Shown in pieces: positions 47,390 through 60,800 of a stretch of DNA of 64,000 nt. A program made the position numbers and the translations under genes. The stretch spans positions 34,321,234-34,385,233 of the forward strand of contig CM038471.1 in NCBI GenBank assembly GCA_021464415.1, read 5' to 3'. The number at the start of each line of letters is the position of its first letter. The first letter of the stretch is position 1. The DNA is from Lonicera japonica. Its lineage: Eukaryota > Streptophyta > Magnoliopsida > Dipsacales > Caprifoliaceae. Under the pieces are notes generated by a model. It did not search any database. It saw only the letters and a program-made list of their open reading frames with translations, and was not told the DNA's origin.

Positions 47390-48330
47390 AATGTACGGTG
47401 ATCTCTTAGTAGCAGCAACTCGCTATAGACACAAGTAGTTTCATTTTTATGTGACATTGTGTAATAGAAATTAGAAAAGGAAGATTGATCTGCTTTAAAT
47501 ACTTCAAGAAACCAACTAGGGGTTGTCCCATGAGTTTGATCTCTATTTTGGAAACCATGACGGCCAACGGCGTGTAGAATCCTGTTCTCAATTGAAATGC
47601 TGAAAACATAAATGTCATGTTGCGATCGGTTCCATTCATCGAAAACTTAGTTTACTGCACCCGCTCGGAAGTACTCCTTGGGAACAAATGTGCTGAATAT
47701 ACCCAACTCATGCAATCCCTGTACAGCTATGAATAAACTACTTCATAGACATATGTACACAAGCACAATCACACACAACGAGACAGATAAAGCCAGCACC
47801 TGATCAATGGGATAGCCCTGAGTTAAAATCATCTTATCGTCATAGATGTGGGGAAATGCAAGCCTCACGAGACACCATAAGGTTTATTATCAATTTCCAG
47901 TTTAAGAAGCCCCGAATTGTTGAGTATTTCTCCTTCAACTTTTTCTATTGGTTCTAACTTGAAGGTGAGTTCAAGACTTCTAATTAATGCAATCTGGCAT
48001 GCTAAGAAGAAGATTTTTTGGCTTTAATTTAACTCATGCAACAAGACTAGGTTACAAAGATCTGCTGGGAAAGAACCATTTGACAGTTTGCAGTCTTGAA
48101 CATTTAGTTTTCCTAAAGAGACCAAGAAAATTTGTACACTTTTCCTTGGTTTTGACGACAGCGATGGCCAAGAAAATGCATCCCACACAGTTTCACCTCT
48201 CGAGCAGCATTAGTTGAAACAACCATGAACTTAAGCTTTCCAGTCCTTGTTATCTTTTGTACTTCCCCTTGATTGATATGCACTGCATAAATAATTGGGC
48301 AGGCCTCGAACTGCACTAATGATTCATATG
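47390..48330 (-). pseudogene. Old relic of a TIR-NBS-LRR 3' end
   Basis: Broken minus-strand frames line up in order with the last exons of the TNL at 57849-62809. Near 48060-48140, NVQDCKLSNGSFPADLCNL matches its QNCKLSDDDFPLDFNNL. Near 47870-47965, LEPIEKVEGEILNNSGLL matches IEPMEKVNKEILNNLGLY. At about 47640-47735, GLHELGIFSTFVPKE matches the last-exon start GLFEFGIFSTSLRRE. Stops and shifts interrupt every segment. Only the LRR tail and the C-terminal domain are represented. Confidence 0.75.
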
Positions 48331-51300
48331 CCTTATGTGACTACCCTCGTACATACTTGAAGTACTGTGTCACCTCTGGGCCGGCTCTAAGTTTCGAGGG
48401 ACACAAGCGAAGTTCCAGCAGCAGCCCTTTTTTATATCCACATATATGTAAGTACACTAACAAATTTGCAACAACAATAAAACGAACACAATACAACACA
48501 TCGACTACATTAACTATAGCAGTACTTGACAGTGACAGTGAAGATTTAGAGAACGAAACAAATAACATTCCTGCATTTTTTGGTGCTTCATAAATAGTAG
48601 ACTTTAAGTTAAAACAAAAACAAAGAGATTTTCGTTCAACAATTAACAACACCAACCACAGAAAAACTCCAATCCCTTTCGGTGTGTGCAAGACAAAATT
48701 TATGTAAAGATTGTTCTTTTAGGGTGTTCTTAAATGCACCCACATAATTAGTCTTCTCAACCCATTAGATCTTTAAAAAATCTTGCACTTTACCCCAGTG
48801 GTGGGGTGAGTTTACTAAAACAATGTAAAGACGATAAATTTTTGTCGCTAAAAGTAAAAACATTAAATAATATTAAAATTTTCATTAATATAAGACATAA
48901 TAAACAAAATTCACATTTTTCTTAATAAATTTCATTAAAAATTCCGTATAAATAGTACCTCTGAAAATACAAAATATTAATTGTGATAAATACAATTTTA
49001 GCAATTATATGACATTTCATATAATCTTTTATTATTCATTGCTCTTAAATAATTATTATTCATATTTTAAATTTGTTTACAAATTTTATTTTTATCAAAT
49101 AAGTAAATATAAGTCTTAATTCATTGCATCAAAAATATTAAAAGATCAAAAGCTCTGTTCCATATATATATATAGTAGTATGCATCATATACAAAAGAAA
49201 TTTAAAATATTTACTTCGTTTCCAATTAAATTTAGATCATCCTTTAATTTTTAAGCATTTTGAAAAAAAAAATTATTAGTTGTTCTCAACACAATTATTA
49301 ATAAAACAAAATTAAATTAAATTTTTTTTACAATATGAAAATTTAAACATTAATTATAATTAAAGAAAAACCCTTAAGCTATTTTTTTTCTTTATTAACT
49401 TTTTTTATACATACGTAAACTATCTCTCTCTAAAACGTACATGTGAGCAATATGGATCAATAATTTAGGTTAGATTGCAAAGACTCGGTGGAGCCGTTGA
49501 AGTTAACTAATTAATTAACAAAAGTAATAATTAAGTCTTATACTATATAAATATGTCTTAATTCACTACATCAAAAATATTAGTAGATCAATTTTATTTT
49601 TATCAAAAATATTAGAAGAAATACGACGAAGAAAAAAAAAACTCACAGAAAAAAGGTGATTAGTGATGAATTTTTTCGGGTATTCTTAAATGCATCTACA
49701 AAATTCATCTTCTCACTCCGAGTGTTCTTAAATGATTTTTTAACGACTTAAAAACACTTTGTTCTTTCTTTTTAAAAAATGTTATCTTTTGTGAAAAGGG
49801 GAAAAATGAATTGAAAAAATAAAATAGTTTTCATAAAAGAAAATCATTTATTAAAATATTATGTTACTTTCGATTTATAAGATATTTAATTTTTTGGAGA
49901 CTCAAGAAAATGATTTCCTTGCAAAATATTAAAAATATAGAGATTTCCTCACCAAACTATTTCCTTTTTCAATATTTTTTATGAGTAATTTTAAAATTTT
50001 AAATATTGAAACAATAAAAGCACAATATACACACACACACATATATATATTATTTATAACATATTAGGCACATGTTAAGACAAATATTTTTTTAACTTTG
50101 ACATTGCATAACTTAACGTGAGTTTTAGTGAGCTTTACATGCATGCACAAATAAAAAGATTGAATAAATAAAAAAAAACATTAAAAATGTAATCGTGCCG
50201 GAGCAAATAAAAATAAAAGTATAGCACTTAATATAAAAGTGTGAGGATATTTATTATAAGCTTACATTAATTATGAGATGTATGTAATTAAGTGAAAATA
50301 GTAGATATTTGTTTGTTAGAAAAAATGAAGTTTTTTAATTAATTTTTAAAATTTTAAGTGGGTGAAAAGACAATTTAGTTGCAATTTTTTCAAAGTATAA
50401 AAAGTGGGGTGAAAAGAAAGGGTTTTACGCTATATTTTAAGTTAAGATTAACGTAACTTTGACTTTTGATGAGGTGAGAAGACGAATTATGTTGGTGCAT
50501 TTAATAACACCCTTCTTTTAATATCTTCTTAAACTTTGGTGCTATGCATATAGTCCCTTAGGATCTGAATTTAGTTTTATTCTTTCTTAAAAGCGAAGGA
50601 TAGAACTAGACGCCCTGTGATAATACTCACACTTTCAACCGTTTGAACTTAAGCGCGTTTCTTTAGAGCATCCTCCATAATGTGGCTCGATGGTTCGATA
50701 TATATCCCAATACTATCAGTGGATTTTACAAAAACAATATATGCATTATTAAGGCCAATGACTTGTAACTCAAAAAAGTTCTCTTGATTTCATTTTGAGC
50801 AGTCAAATAGGAACATTAAAAATGATAAACTGACCTTTCAACATCAATGCAACTTAACATTTCAAACTGAGTGTGGGAATAGCCTAGTTGGAAAAGACAC
50901 CCTCTCGAGTTCGGTCTCACCTAGATTTGAGTTTGACCGGCAGTATGAGAGTTTAGATTGCTTATCCCTCCCTTCTTGGTTATTGGAAGATTAAAAACAT
51001 TTAAAGTCCCAAATAATGAAACGGGGTGCCTGCAAACAATTGAATATGTAAGAACCATTCAAAATAAACCTAAAAGAGATATGAAGAAGATTTTAGGTAA
51101 ACTGAGTATAGCGTTCTTATTTAGACCGGGGATTGAGCTCAAGTGTTTGAAAGTGCTAGGTTTGAGTCTCGCCCCACCCTTTTGTCTCTTCGAACCACTT
51201 AGATCTATCCACTGCTTGTATGAGAAAACATAAAAAAAAAAAAGTTTCCTTATTTGAAAATTGAAATGAGGTGTATGATTTCCTTCTCTTGAATGCACAG

Positions 51301-51380
51301 GATTGCGTGTCACTGCTAGGGTGGATCTTGGGCTGGATCCAGGATCTAATTAAGGTTGAGAAGCAAAAAAAAGAACACCT
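48331..51380. other. Long AT-rich spacer, no gene seen
   Basis: Mostly low-complexity sequence with (AC)n/(AT)n near 50030-50050. A GC-richer patch near 48370-48420 (GGGCCGGCTCTAAG) resembles common transposon fragments but cannot be placed. Two segments with tRNA-like phrases (near 50920 and 51160, the second followed by an A run at 51231-51242) could be SINE remnants. I do not call a gene. Confidence 0.4.
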
Positions 51381-51420
51381 CCTAGCCCTCCGCTCACGGG
51401 CGGAGGGAAGAAGGGCTAGG
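51381..51420. other. GC-rich 40-bp palindrome
   Basis: The left arm CCTAGCCCTCCGC pairs with GCGGAGGG and, after AAGAA, GGGCTAGG on the right, forming a strong stem in an AT-rich area. It stands 47 bp left of the solo LTR. It may be the end of an unrecognised element. Confidence 0.55.
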
Positions 51421-51467
51421 GGCGCCCTACTCGTCCCCGTTCAGTTCTGAAAATTTGGTATTTTAAT

Positions 51468-52084
51468 TGTAACAACCCGCCGAAATAAGCAGGTGTTAAC
51501 AGAAGCTGCATTGAATTAGCAGCGGATAAATAAAAGTATACAATCAATGATTTAATCAAAGGTAGAGAAATCCAACGAAAATTCCAGTTGAGAAGTATTC
51601 TATATAATTGTTCTATTTGTCAACAGGATGGTTTTCCTTATTAGACTAATTTTGGTTGTAATCGGGAAGTGGGATGAGCTAGTTCGGCCTTTTTTTTATT
51701 TTCGAGAAAATTACATTTTGGTCCAAACTGCCAGTTTTTTTTACAATTTGGTCCAAGCTGACAGCACAGTTTTTTTTTACATTTTGGTCCACATCGTTTT
51801 TGACGAATTGACCAACTTTGACCATCTTCTTCACTCTTTTAAACACCATTTCTAAACTTTAGACCAGAGCACAAGCTAATATACTTCTAGAGAGAGAAAG
51901 GGTTATTCATGGGTGATTTCTAGCTCAAATTCAAGGATTTTGACCCGAAGTCTCTAATTTCACTAGCTTTTCACGTGGCGAATCCAATTTCGGGGTCGGT
52001 TTTCTCATTCGGTTGCTGTAGGTGGTCTATTAGGAGATATATACTTATGTTCAGAGGTTACTAAGGTGGGGCTGGGTCGTTACA
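51468..52084. mobile_element. Solo LTR, 617 bp
   Basis: Starts TGTAACAACCCGCCG and ends GGGTCGTTACA, with the 5-bp direct repeat TTAAT on each side (51463-51467 and 52085-52089). The long complementary ends TGTAACAACCC/GGGTCGTTACA are typical of certain plant Gypsy LTRs; that assignment is from memory. No internal domain remains. Confidence 0.88.
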
Positions 52085-53561
52085 TTAATTTTAAGATATT
52101 TTTACAAAAATATGTTTCATATATCATTATTCACCCCTTGTCAAACAAACATGGGTCAGTCCCTGGAGCACAGGCATCTTAGCAAATCTACAAAAATACA
52201 AGAAAATAAAAACAATCTATGCACTAAAGTTGGTTTATTCTTGTAATTAAACCAAAAACATTCCCTTTTTGCTCAGATTTTAAAGAGTTTCACAAAACTA
52301 TCAACGTTCAAATCAAAATTTTAACTTTTAAATTAAGAAATACAATTGCATACGCAAGAAACAGCAAAAGTCTTTTTTCCCCAAATACCCTCATTTTAAT
52401 ATATGAAAAAGAATAAAGTTGCAATTATTTCAAAAAAAATAAAAAAATCATGAAGGATTTGCTTTAGATGGAAATAAGGAGGAAACAAAATTAAGGTTAA
52501 AATGAATAAGCATTATTTGTACCATTGGCTACCTTATGAAACTTAAATTGAATTGAAAGCTTACAGCATCTCCACAGTAGTATATATTTAGGTTTTATAT
52601 AAAATATACAAAATTTGTAACAATTTTGGGCTCCAGCAATATTTTAAATTTAGCTTTTGTGTAAAATTAATGTGTAACATACACCCCAACGTCAGTTTTT
52701 TATTTTCTCAATTATTTTATAAAAGTTTAAAATGTAATAACTTTTAATAGAAATCATATGATTTAATAAAAATTATATATCTAAAATCTACTAATTAAGA
52801 CCAACAAATCAAGATCCATTGTTGTTATAATCACTACACCAGAATCACCCATTAGTAACGGATTTTATCCATTGCTAAATTTTTTTGTAACAAAAAAATC
52901 CGTTAGTAATTTGGCGTTAAAAACACTTTAGTAACGGATATATATGTTACTAAAATTAGGCAAAACCGTTACCAAAAATAGTTTCGTAACGGACAAAATT
53001 CGTTATTAATCTGTTATTATACTAATTTCAATAACATATTAAATCCGTTACAAAATAATGTACAGCCATTACAATAGAACACAGAAGTATTTAAATATTT
53101 AATCGATTCTAACGGAAATAATCCGTTACTAATCATAAATCCGTTACAAATTTGTAACGGTTCATGATTGTTACAGAGAATAAATTGGTTGAATTTTTTT
53201 TTTATTTCCCAATTCCCTGTAGCACAATACAGATTTTTATCCCTATAAATACAACCTGTTTTAGTAATACTGTTTTAGCCGCACAATACAATTTCATATA
53301 TAACATCATACAAACCAATATTCATCAAAAAACTTCCAATCAATATTCATCTAAAAACCAAACCAACATTCTTACAATAACATGTCCATCCACAAATATA
53401 AACTACCAAGGATGTCCAACCATACATAAAGCATACTAAATCCAAGGATGTCCAACCATACCAAAAACATACTAAATCCAAAATGGCCAAATCAAATATA
53501 AAGTGCCATTATATCCAAAAAGTAAATATTCAAAAGTGCATGTAACGAAAATAAAAGTAAA

Positions 53562-54655
53562 CTAGATATAACTCAACCAAGGCTCGAACCATATTATATA
53601 ACCCCCAATAACATAGGTAGAGAAAGTATGATTACCATCTTGAGGGAACCATAATGGAGCATCCGATTTTAACACTTCATCGATATAGACTTTCTTCTCA
53701 CCAATACCAACCTTCTTGCCATAACAAATTCCAGCCGTTGCATCTGTCACAACGTACCCCTTGGCTAATTCTTTATTTTCTCTATTAATCAATATAACCA
53801 GGGGTTTGTCAGACGAATTAGGCCTTTCAACGGGGCTTGGAGTGAAAACATTATCCAAATTTTGAGCTAGGTTACAAGAGCGATGAACAGAGTTACTAGC
53901 AAACTCACTTCTAGGCGTCGTCACATGCGGTGATCCACGATTCAAATCGGCCATCATATTTTGCATAGTACCTTAAATCGCTAATTGAAAATCCTGAAAT
54001 TGCACTTTCACTGCTTCTTGGACGTATGATTTGAATTCATCTTTCAATGCATTAATTCCTTCTTTTTCTACTTTATTAACCTCTTCTTTCGCCTTTGCAA
54101 TTCCTAAGTGAATCAACTGCTTTTTGGTAACATGTGAACCAACTCCACGAGCACGTCCCCTTTTATCCTCGCCGAAAACTTTAGATAATTCGTCAATCTC
54201 AGTAGTATTACTAGACGCCTCTCCACTTTTTCTTTTTAATTTTGCTTCCTTGACTTTGTCCTATCAAAGTTACAAGTTAAGAATATTAGAATTTGTAAAC
54301 AACGTACAATTTAAGTTTTATTTTAAATGCAAGTTGCAGTAATTATGCTCGGTAAAGTTGTGCTCAATTTGGCTACAACTAGAGTCAATATACATACATC
54401 AAACATAAGCCAATATACATCCCAAAACTACCATAATATTTAGCCAATACATAGTCTAAAATCCTATAAAATACAGCTAACACATTGCAAAATAAAGCTC
54501 AAACTAAAATCATAAAGTACTTACATAAAAAGGTTTAGCACTTTCCAACACACAACCATTTTTATCCTCATGCCCCGCTAACCATTTATCTGTCCGGTTA
54601 TTATCTTCACATGCGGTTATTATATGTTTGAGAAGGATCTGCTATGTAATGGAAA
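53562..54655 (-). pseudogene. Decayed En/Spm transposase-associated gene (Transposase_24/Ptta-like)
   Basis: Two exons are visible. The first, about 54525-54655, includes DKWLAGHEDKNG and ends at a GT donor. The second is 53562-54260, with AG acceptor, VFGEDKRGRARGVGSHVTKK, a coiled-coil-like Lys/Glu stretch, then GYVVTDATAGICYGKKVG and a stop. An in-frame TAA at 53973-53975 breaks the second exon, and the gene's start is missing. The pattern matches the plant Ptta/En/Spm accessory protein family found inside CACTA elements. Confidence 0.7.
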
Positions 54656-55269
54656 TAATACCTGATTTAAGACCTGTTTATGCTTTATCCTCTATGTCGA
54701 TTTGGCGTTAGGTGTTGCCTCAAACTGCATGTATTTTGCACTAGAGTTAGTTACAATTATTCTCAATCTCCACAATTAAGTGTCTACTCACCTCCAAAAC
54801 ATAATATATAAACATAACAAAACTCATTATACGAAACAAGTTTGTTTTTCTAACCCATTGTTTGTGATGAAATTATTGCATTATATATCGAAAAAATGTG
54901 AAAATCAAATATAGTATGTTAATTATAGAGATGCAAGGGTATATGTATATCTAATATCTTATATATATATATATGTATATGTGAATCCATACAAACACTT
55001 ATTAAAACAAAACAGTTTATATAAATTGAGAATATTCGGACGAAATTATCAATTTGCCCTTCTTCTGGGGAAATAAGGCTGTTCAATAACATTATCAAAA
55101 GTAGTTCCTTTCATTTTCTCAAGTTATGGAACTTTGAAGGTACTTAAAATTAGGTAAGAAGAATAACTTACTCTTCTGGCAATTATATAATTCTAGAGTT
55201 TAAGCTATCATATCATGGTTTTCAATTGCTAATTCTTCTATGTCCATAGTTTGTCTCAAATGCAGTACT

Positions 55270-55754
55270 ATTATTCTTTTATGCCTATTCAAATGCAGTA
55301 CCATATATGTTCAAAGCATAAGAGATAGTATTGTATTATTCGCGCCTACAGTAGTATCTTTTCAATTCACCCATGACAACATATATATGGTAGAGCACTA
55401 CGTTTTACTCTGGCACTCCAATTTCCTTTTAAAGGCAAATGACAGAAATGCCCTTAGGCGGCTAGTGTCAAGAGGCCGTCGTTGATACCTAGAGAGAGCA
55501 ACGGTCAAAGGTCACATATTGGACGACAATTTTGTCATTTACATGGCTTCAAAAGAAATTTGGAGCGCTGGAGTAAAAAAGAGTAGAGTGCGAATAGCAC
55601 CACCCCAACCGACATGTATCTCTTGCATTCATGCCTTTAATATGACACGAATTCAATATGACAGATAGTTTTCTATTTTAGAAAAGGGATTAAAATAGAT
55701 ATTCATCATTCATCTTTACGGTATCTAATATTTGAATAGGCATAAAAGAATAAT
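55270..55754. mobile_element. Small MITE nested in the CACTA element (25-bp perfect inverted repeats)
   Basis: The left arm ATTATTCTTTTATGCCTATT plus CAAAT and its exact complement at 55730-55754 define a 485-bp element. TA can be read as the target at both ends if the outer bases are excluded, which would fit a Tc1/mariner-type MITE. Perfect arms suggest a recent insertion. Confidence 0.75.
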
Positions 55755-57848
55755 ATGGTCAAGATTGTCTCAAAGGTTAATTAAATGGTTTCTTTGAACT
55801 TGTGATTAATTTTATCTCACTTTCAAAGACCACCATTTAATAGCTCATTTTATCCAACATGATGAAAAACTTGTGTACAAACAACTAACGAGAAAGAAAA
55901 TTTGCCAAATTACCACAATTTATGATCACAATTAATGGTAAGGCTGCCATTGTTCTGAAATTTAAGACTACGGCCTTTAAAAATTAGTAAATGAAAAAGG
56001 GAAAAAAATCAGAATTGATTAACAGAGGCTGTACTACTTCATTTCATCATTCTAAATCTAATCTTATTAAACTACGGGGAGACGAATAAACTAAAGGGGA
56101 AAAGGAAAAAACAAATTAGGTCCGCTTCAAATGCTTCAGATCCCTTGAAAATGATTTTGGTGATTACCTTAGAGACATTGTAGACGCGCATTTTCCACAG
56201 GGGACGAATTTCAGCAATGCCTTTGGCTTCCTTGTCCTAATTTTGAAACACGAAAGCTGCACACACACACACGTATATATAACATGCTAAATTAGTAACA
56301 ATTTGGAATGACACTAAAAGGAAATTTGGAATATGTCAACAAGACTTCAAGAACTGTTTACTTAATTACCTTACGACGGGTTCCTCTAGATTCTGTTTTC
56401 CAACAAAGCAAGCTCCTTGATTTAGGTTCCAATTTCATGTAGAACACAATTGTATCTTTGTGAGTGTGAGTGCGTAAACTTCACAAATAGTATAAAGTAT
56501 TCAGGCCAGCCCACGAATGTCCATCAAATAATTAATTTGTCAGTCCACACCCTCACACAAGATCCCATCATATGCACATAAAAAAGAACCCGGAAACCAA
56601 ATTCTTGAAGTGTTGTTCACTTACAAATCTGTAGCACAAACCTCACTCATGTGAAATTTAAAACAACAGCAAATAAAACCCCAAATTAAAATATAGTAAT
56701 AAATTTCATCTTTTTCTATAACAAATTTTAGCAAATGAAACCACAAATCAAAACAACATGAAAATGAATATTCAAGTAACAAGAATAAACAGCAAAATAC
56801 AGTAATCATATCTAAAACAAATTTCATCTTTTTCTATAACAATAGCAAATAAAACCATAAATCAAAATATAGTAATCAGATCTATGAGAAAAAATAAATA
56901 AACACATCAAATATACCATACTCAAATCAAAACATAATAAGAAGAAAAAGAAGGTATGAGAGAGAAAAAAATAACTTAAGAGATTTTTTTATAAGATAAC
57001 AATACAAAGAAAGCCCTCAATATAGATGTACATATTAAGTAATAAATGTGAGTTAAAAAACTAAAAAAAAAAGCAGTTATGGATCGAAAGTGAACGGAAA
57101 TTACCTTTGGCTTTCAAATGCACGAAGATGAGAGTTTGAAGTGAAAGAGAGATAGAGGAGCAACAGTGGATGGAGTGGGTGGCCGGAGAGTTGAGCGAGT
57201 AAGGTATATGGAAGGAGGTAAGCAATGGAGAGGGAAGAAGAGAATGAAAAAAATTGGGGGAATTTCACTTTTTAGGAAAACCTAAGTGCGGGAGTTCTCA
57301 ATTTTTGGGGAGCAATTTTTTTTTGTTTTATTTTAGGGAGCAAGTTGAGTTATTTATATTTTTTTGTTTATTAGTGTTAGTAACGGATAAAGTAACATTT
57401 AAAATGTTACGCATGTTTTTTTTAATCTTTTTATATTTAAAAGAGGGGATAAAACAATATTAAATTAATATTATTTACATTAGTAACAGATAGTTCATAT
57501 CAGTAATGGACTAAATATGTTATAAAGGAGTAACGGATCTAGTCCATTACAAACCCAAAAAAATATATGTTACTAATAACGTGAAATGGTGTAGTGAATA
57601 TTATGTATACCAAAATTCAAGAAAAAATAATTAAGAATTGTATAAAATGATATCTTCTTTGCATAATTATCTTCTTGGTTCTTTCAAAATTTACACAAAA
57701 GTTTAAAAATGTACTATTAGAGTATTTTTTTTTACACTTCAAGTTTTGTGTAAAAGTGTATTGGCACATAGGATTTACACAAAAAAAATTATACAACGGT
57801 TGGAGTTGCTTTTATAAAGACGCACAATTACCTTTCAATGTTGCACGG

Positions 57849-60800
57849 TTATCGATTGCTTCTTGAAACACTCAGCGCATTTAAACTCCACCGATGATAA
57901 AGGAAGAATTTCCGTGGGCTCATAAATTGATAATTTGACAAATCTCCACCAATGACTTCTCTCAAGTTGTTGTCATGATTATGCTGATGAGTGTTTGTTT
58001 TTATCTCTTCTTTTTCACCCCATACAAGGTTGATGCCAAACTCTTTCACCTTCAAAACGTTGATACCAATTACAAAAACATCAACTTCATCGCCACTTTC
58101 CAAATGATTCCTAAATTTCCAATGGCTTAACCATACCAAATCTTCTTGTTCATTCTCCTTTTCTGGAATTGCTACAAACAAGGGGGCGTATATCCACTTG
58201 AGATCTTTGGTCTTATTATGAATCTCAGTAAATAATAATGGACAAGGAAATTCATAAGTATTGGAGACTGTGTACACAGAGTACACGTTCAGTCCTTGAA
58301 TCCGAAGATTAGGATGTGAAGGAACAACAAAAGATATCAATGATGATGAACCCTTATTAAAACTATCACTGCACCAACTTGGAATCTCTTCCCGCCGAAG
58401 AGATGTGCTGAATATACCAAATTCAAATAATCCCTGTACCCATGTAATGAACTAAATTAATTAATTTTAAAGATAAATTGTACATTGGGGAAATATACTC
58501 GCAGCATGTTTACATATATATATAGAGAAAGAGAGGGTGTACCTAACGACTATTTTCCCCAATCTCAATATTAAGGTCTCGGAAAGTTTTCCACAATGTA
58601 AAGCTCAACTTAAGGTTTCCAATTAATTCCACACCGTATAACCCTAAATTATTGAGTATTTCTTTATTAACTTTTTCCATGGGCTCAATCTTGTACATAC
58701 CTTGAATCTCTCTTAGTTTTCCACAACCAAACAAACTAACAATAGGCGTAGATAAAGCTGATTGATATGTTATACTTTCCAATGAGCTACATCCATCCAC
58801 TTCTAAAAACTTTACACTCGGCACGCCGGAAATCGAAAGGAGTTCTTTACATGAACTTAAAATGAGCGTCAAAAGCTTACGAAGACTACCAACGCATCGT
58901 GGAAGGTTAAGAAAACAATTGTTGCTCAAATCTAAATGTTGCAACATGGATAGGTTATTAAAATCCAAGGGAAAATCATCATCTGATAGCTTACAATTTT
59001 GAAGTCTTAGGATTACTAAAGAGTGTGGCAAAGAAGCACATATATGTTCTGGGGTTTTCAATATTGGTTTTGACAACCATGGCTGAAACAATGTATGCCA
59101 CGGTTTAACAAGATCTCTACTGACAAAGGATGATGGGTTTACGGTGACTCCATTAGAGTCAACCACTTTCAGTGACTCACAACCACTGAGTACTAATGTT
59201 TGAAGAGATTTTAGCATGCCAGTGTTTGGATACTTCTTTAAACTTTTGCAATTTTTCAGATTTAGTAAAACAAGCCTCTCTAGGTTTCCAATAGTATCAC
59301 AAACCTCAACCAAGCTTATACAACCTTTGAGGGTCAGCTTTTCAAGATTGAGAAGTGTTGTCAAGTTAGGTGTTTTCATAAGCCTTTGAGAATGACTCAG
59401 ATTAAGAATCTTCAATGATAAAAGAACCTGTTAATACCAAGAAAAATTACCAATATTTAAATAATGGAATGAATATAACTACAATGAGAAATGTAATTGG
59501 TTACTAATAAATACCTTGTTTCTGGCCCAAACATATTCCAATTTGCTATAACTCATGTCAAGAGACACAAGATTTCCCAATGGTAAGTCAAAAGGTATAG
59601 ATTTTAAAGGAAACCCGTGCCAACACAACCATCTGAGACCTTCAGGAAACTTCTCACATTGTCCTCTTAAGTTTGCATAATTTAGTTTTAAGAGTTTTAG
59701 TCTCTCCATTCTTGAAAATGCATCATAGTTGAAGCATGCCTTAACTGATGGTTCCGAAGAGAGGAAGTTAAAATAGCGTCTTCTGAATGAATTGCCTTGA
59801 TTTGACAGTAAAAAGGTGTCACAAAATTCATCGTATACAATTTATTTCCCTGTTCTAACATTGAAAGCATCGTCCTTGTACATTTTCATGTCAAGCATAA
59901 GTCCTTCAATTTGTTTTGTTCCCTTTAATATTCAAAGAAAAGATAAAAAATTAAAATAAAAGGAGCATTAGATAACTTACGAGCGTATGTACAAGAGCAA
60001 AAACAAATACACTTGATAATTAAAAAGTACTTCTTACCATTTTTTCTTTCAACACTATAAATGAATCCTTGGGACGCCACAATCTACTACGTCTCCAAAG
60101 CTCCTTAGGTGATTCTTGGTCAACTATTTGCCATCCCATCTCTTGAAGAAGTTGATGCATTATCAGCTTGCCGGATATATCTATGGAAATGAGACATCTA
60201 TCAAGGAGATTTTCAATTCCATACAATGTGAAAAAATCACACTTATTCAATATTTCAATTGTTTCGTCTTTATTGTGTCCAACAAAGAAACAAGCAATAT
60301 GCAAGAATAAGTTTTTGTCATGGTCATCTTGCAAGGAATCAAAGCTTATTTTCAATACATTTAGGATTCTAGTTTCAGGAATTGCTTCCAATTTCTCAAA
60401 TCTACTTGCCCACACATTTGTACTATTTCCTGCTAAAGAAGAACCCAAAATTTCACAAGCCAAAGGAAGCCCTCCACAATGATATACTGCCCTTTCAGAT
60501 TGTTCCGTATAACTTTGATCAGGATGATCTTTTCCAAAGGCATGCCAACAGAAAAGCTCTAACGATTCATAGAATTTTAAATTCTCCATTGTATGAAGTT
60601 TATGAACTTGATGAACCTTTAGCAATGACTTGTTCCTAGTTGTTATAATGATTTTGCTTCCGGGATAAAACTCCCGCAACCCAATTAATGAATCTAATTG
60701 TTTCACTTCATCAACATCATCTATAACAAGAAGAACCCTTTTACAACATATTGCTTCATTGATCTTAATGATACCTTCGTCAACAGTGTAAATTTTTTCT

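Larger units (their letters stand above)
52832..57596. mobile_element. CACTA (En/Spm) DNA transposon, 4,765 bp, degenerate
   Basis: Ends are CACTACACCA (52832) and TGGTGTAGTG (57596), flanked by the 3-bp repeat AAT (52829-52831 and 57597-57599), which is diagnostic for CACTA elements. Subterminal repeats of GTAACGGAT/ATCCGTTAC type crowd both ends (52855-53160 and 57375-57560), as expected for transposase binding sites. The interior has a broken transposase-associated gene (53562-54655) but no catalytic transposase. It also hosts a small MITE at 55270-55754. Confidence 0.93.
52558..57816. mobile_element. Non-autonomous repeat split by the CACTA element
   Basis: The left part (52558-52831) starts near GCATCTCCACAG and the right part (57600-57816) ends near GGTTGGAGTTGC, consistent with inverted ends. 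The flanking halves resemble the repeat at 16344-16890 (TAATAAAAATTATATAT, TTGTGTAAAA). The CACTA transposon at 52832-57596 lies in the middle. Confidence 0.55.

Noticed and set aside
50876..51245. SINE candidates with tRNA-like box B phrases and an A-run tail
   Set aside because: Box A is not convincing and no target duplication could be found; kept only as a note in the spacer entry.
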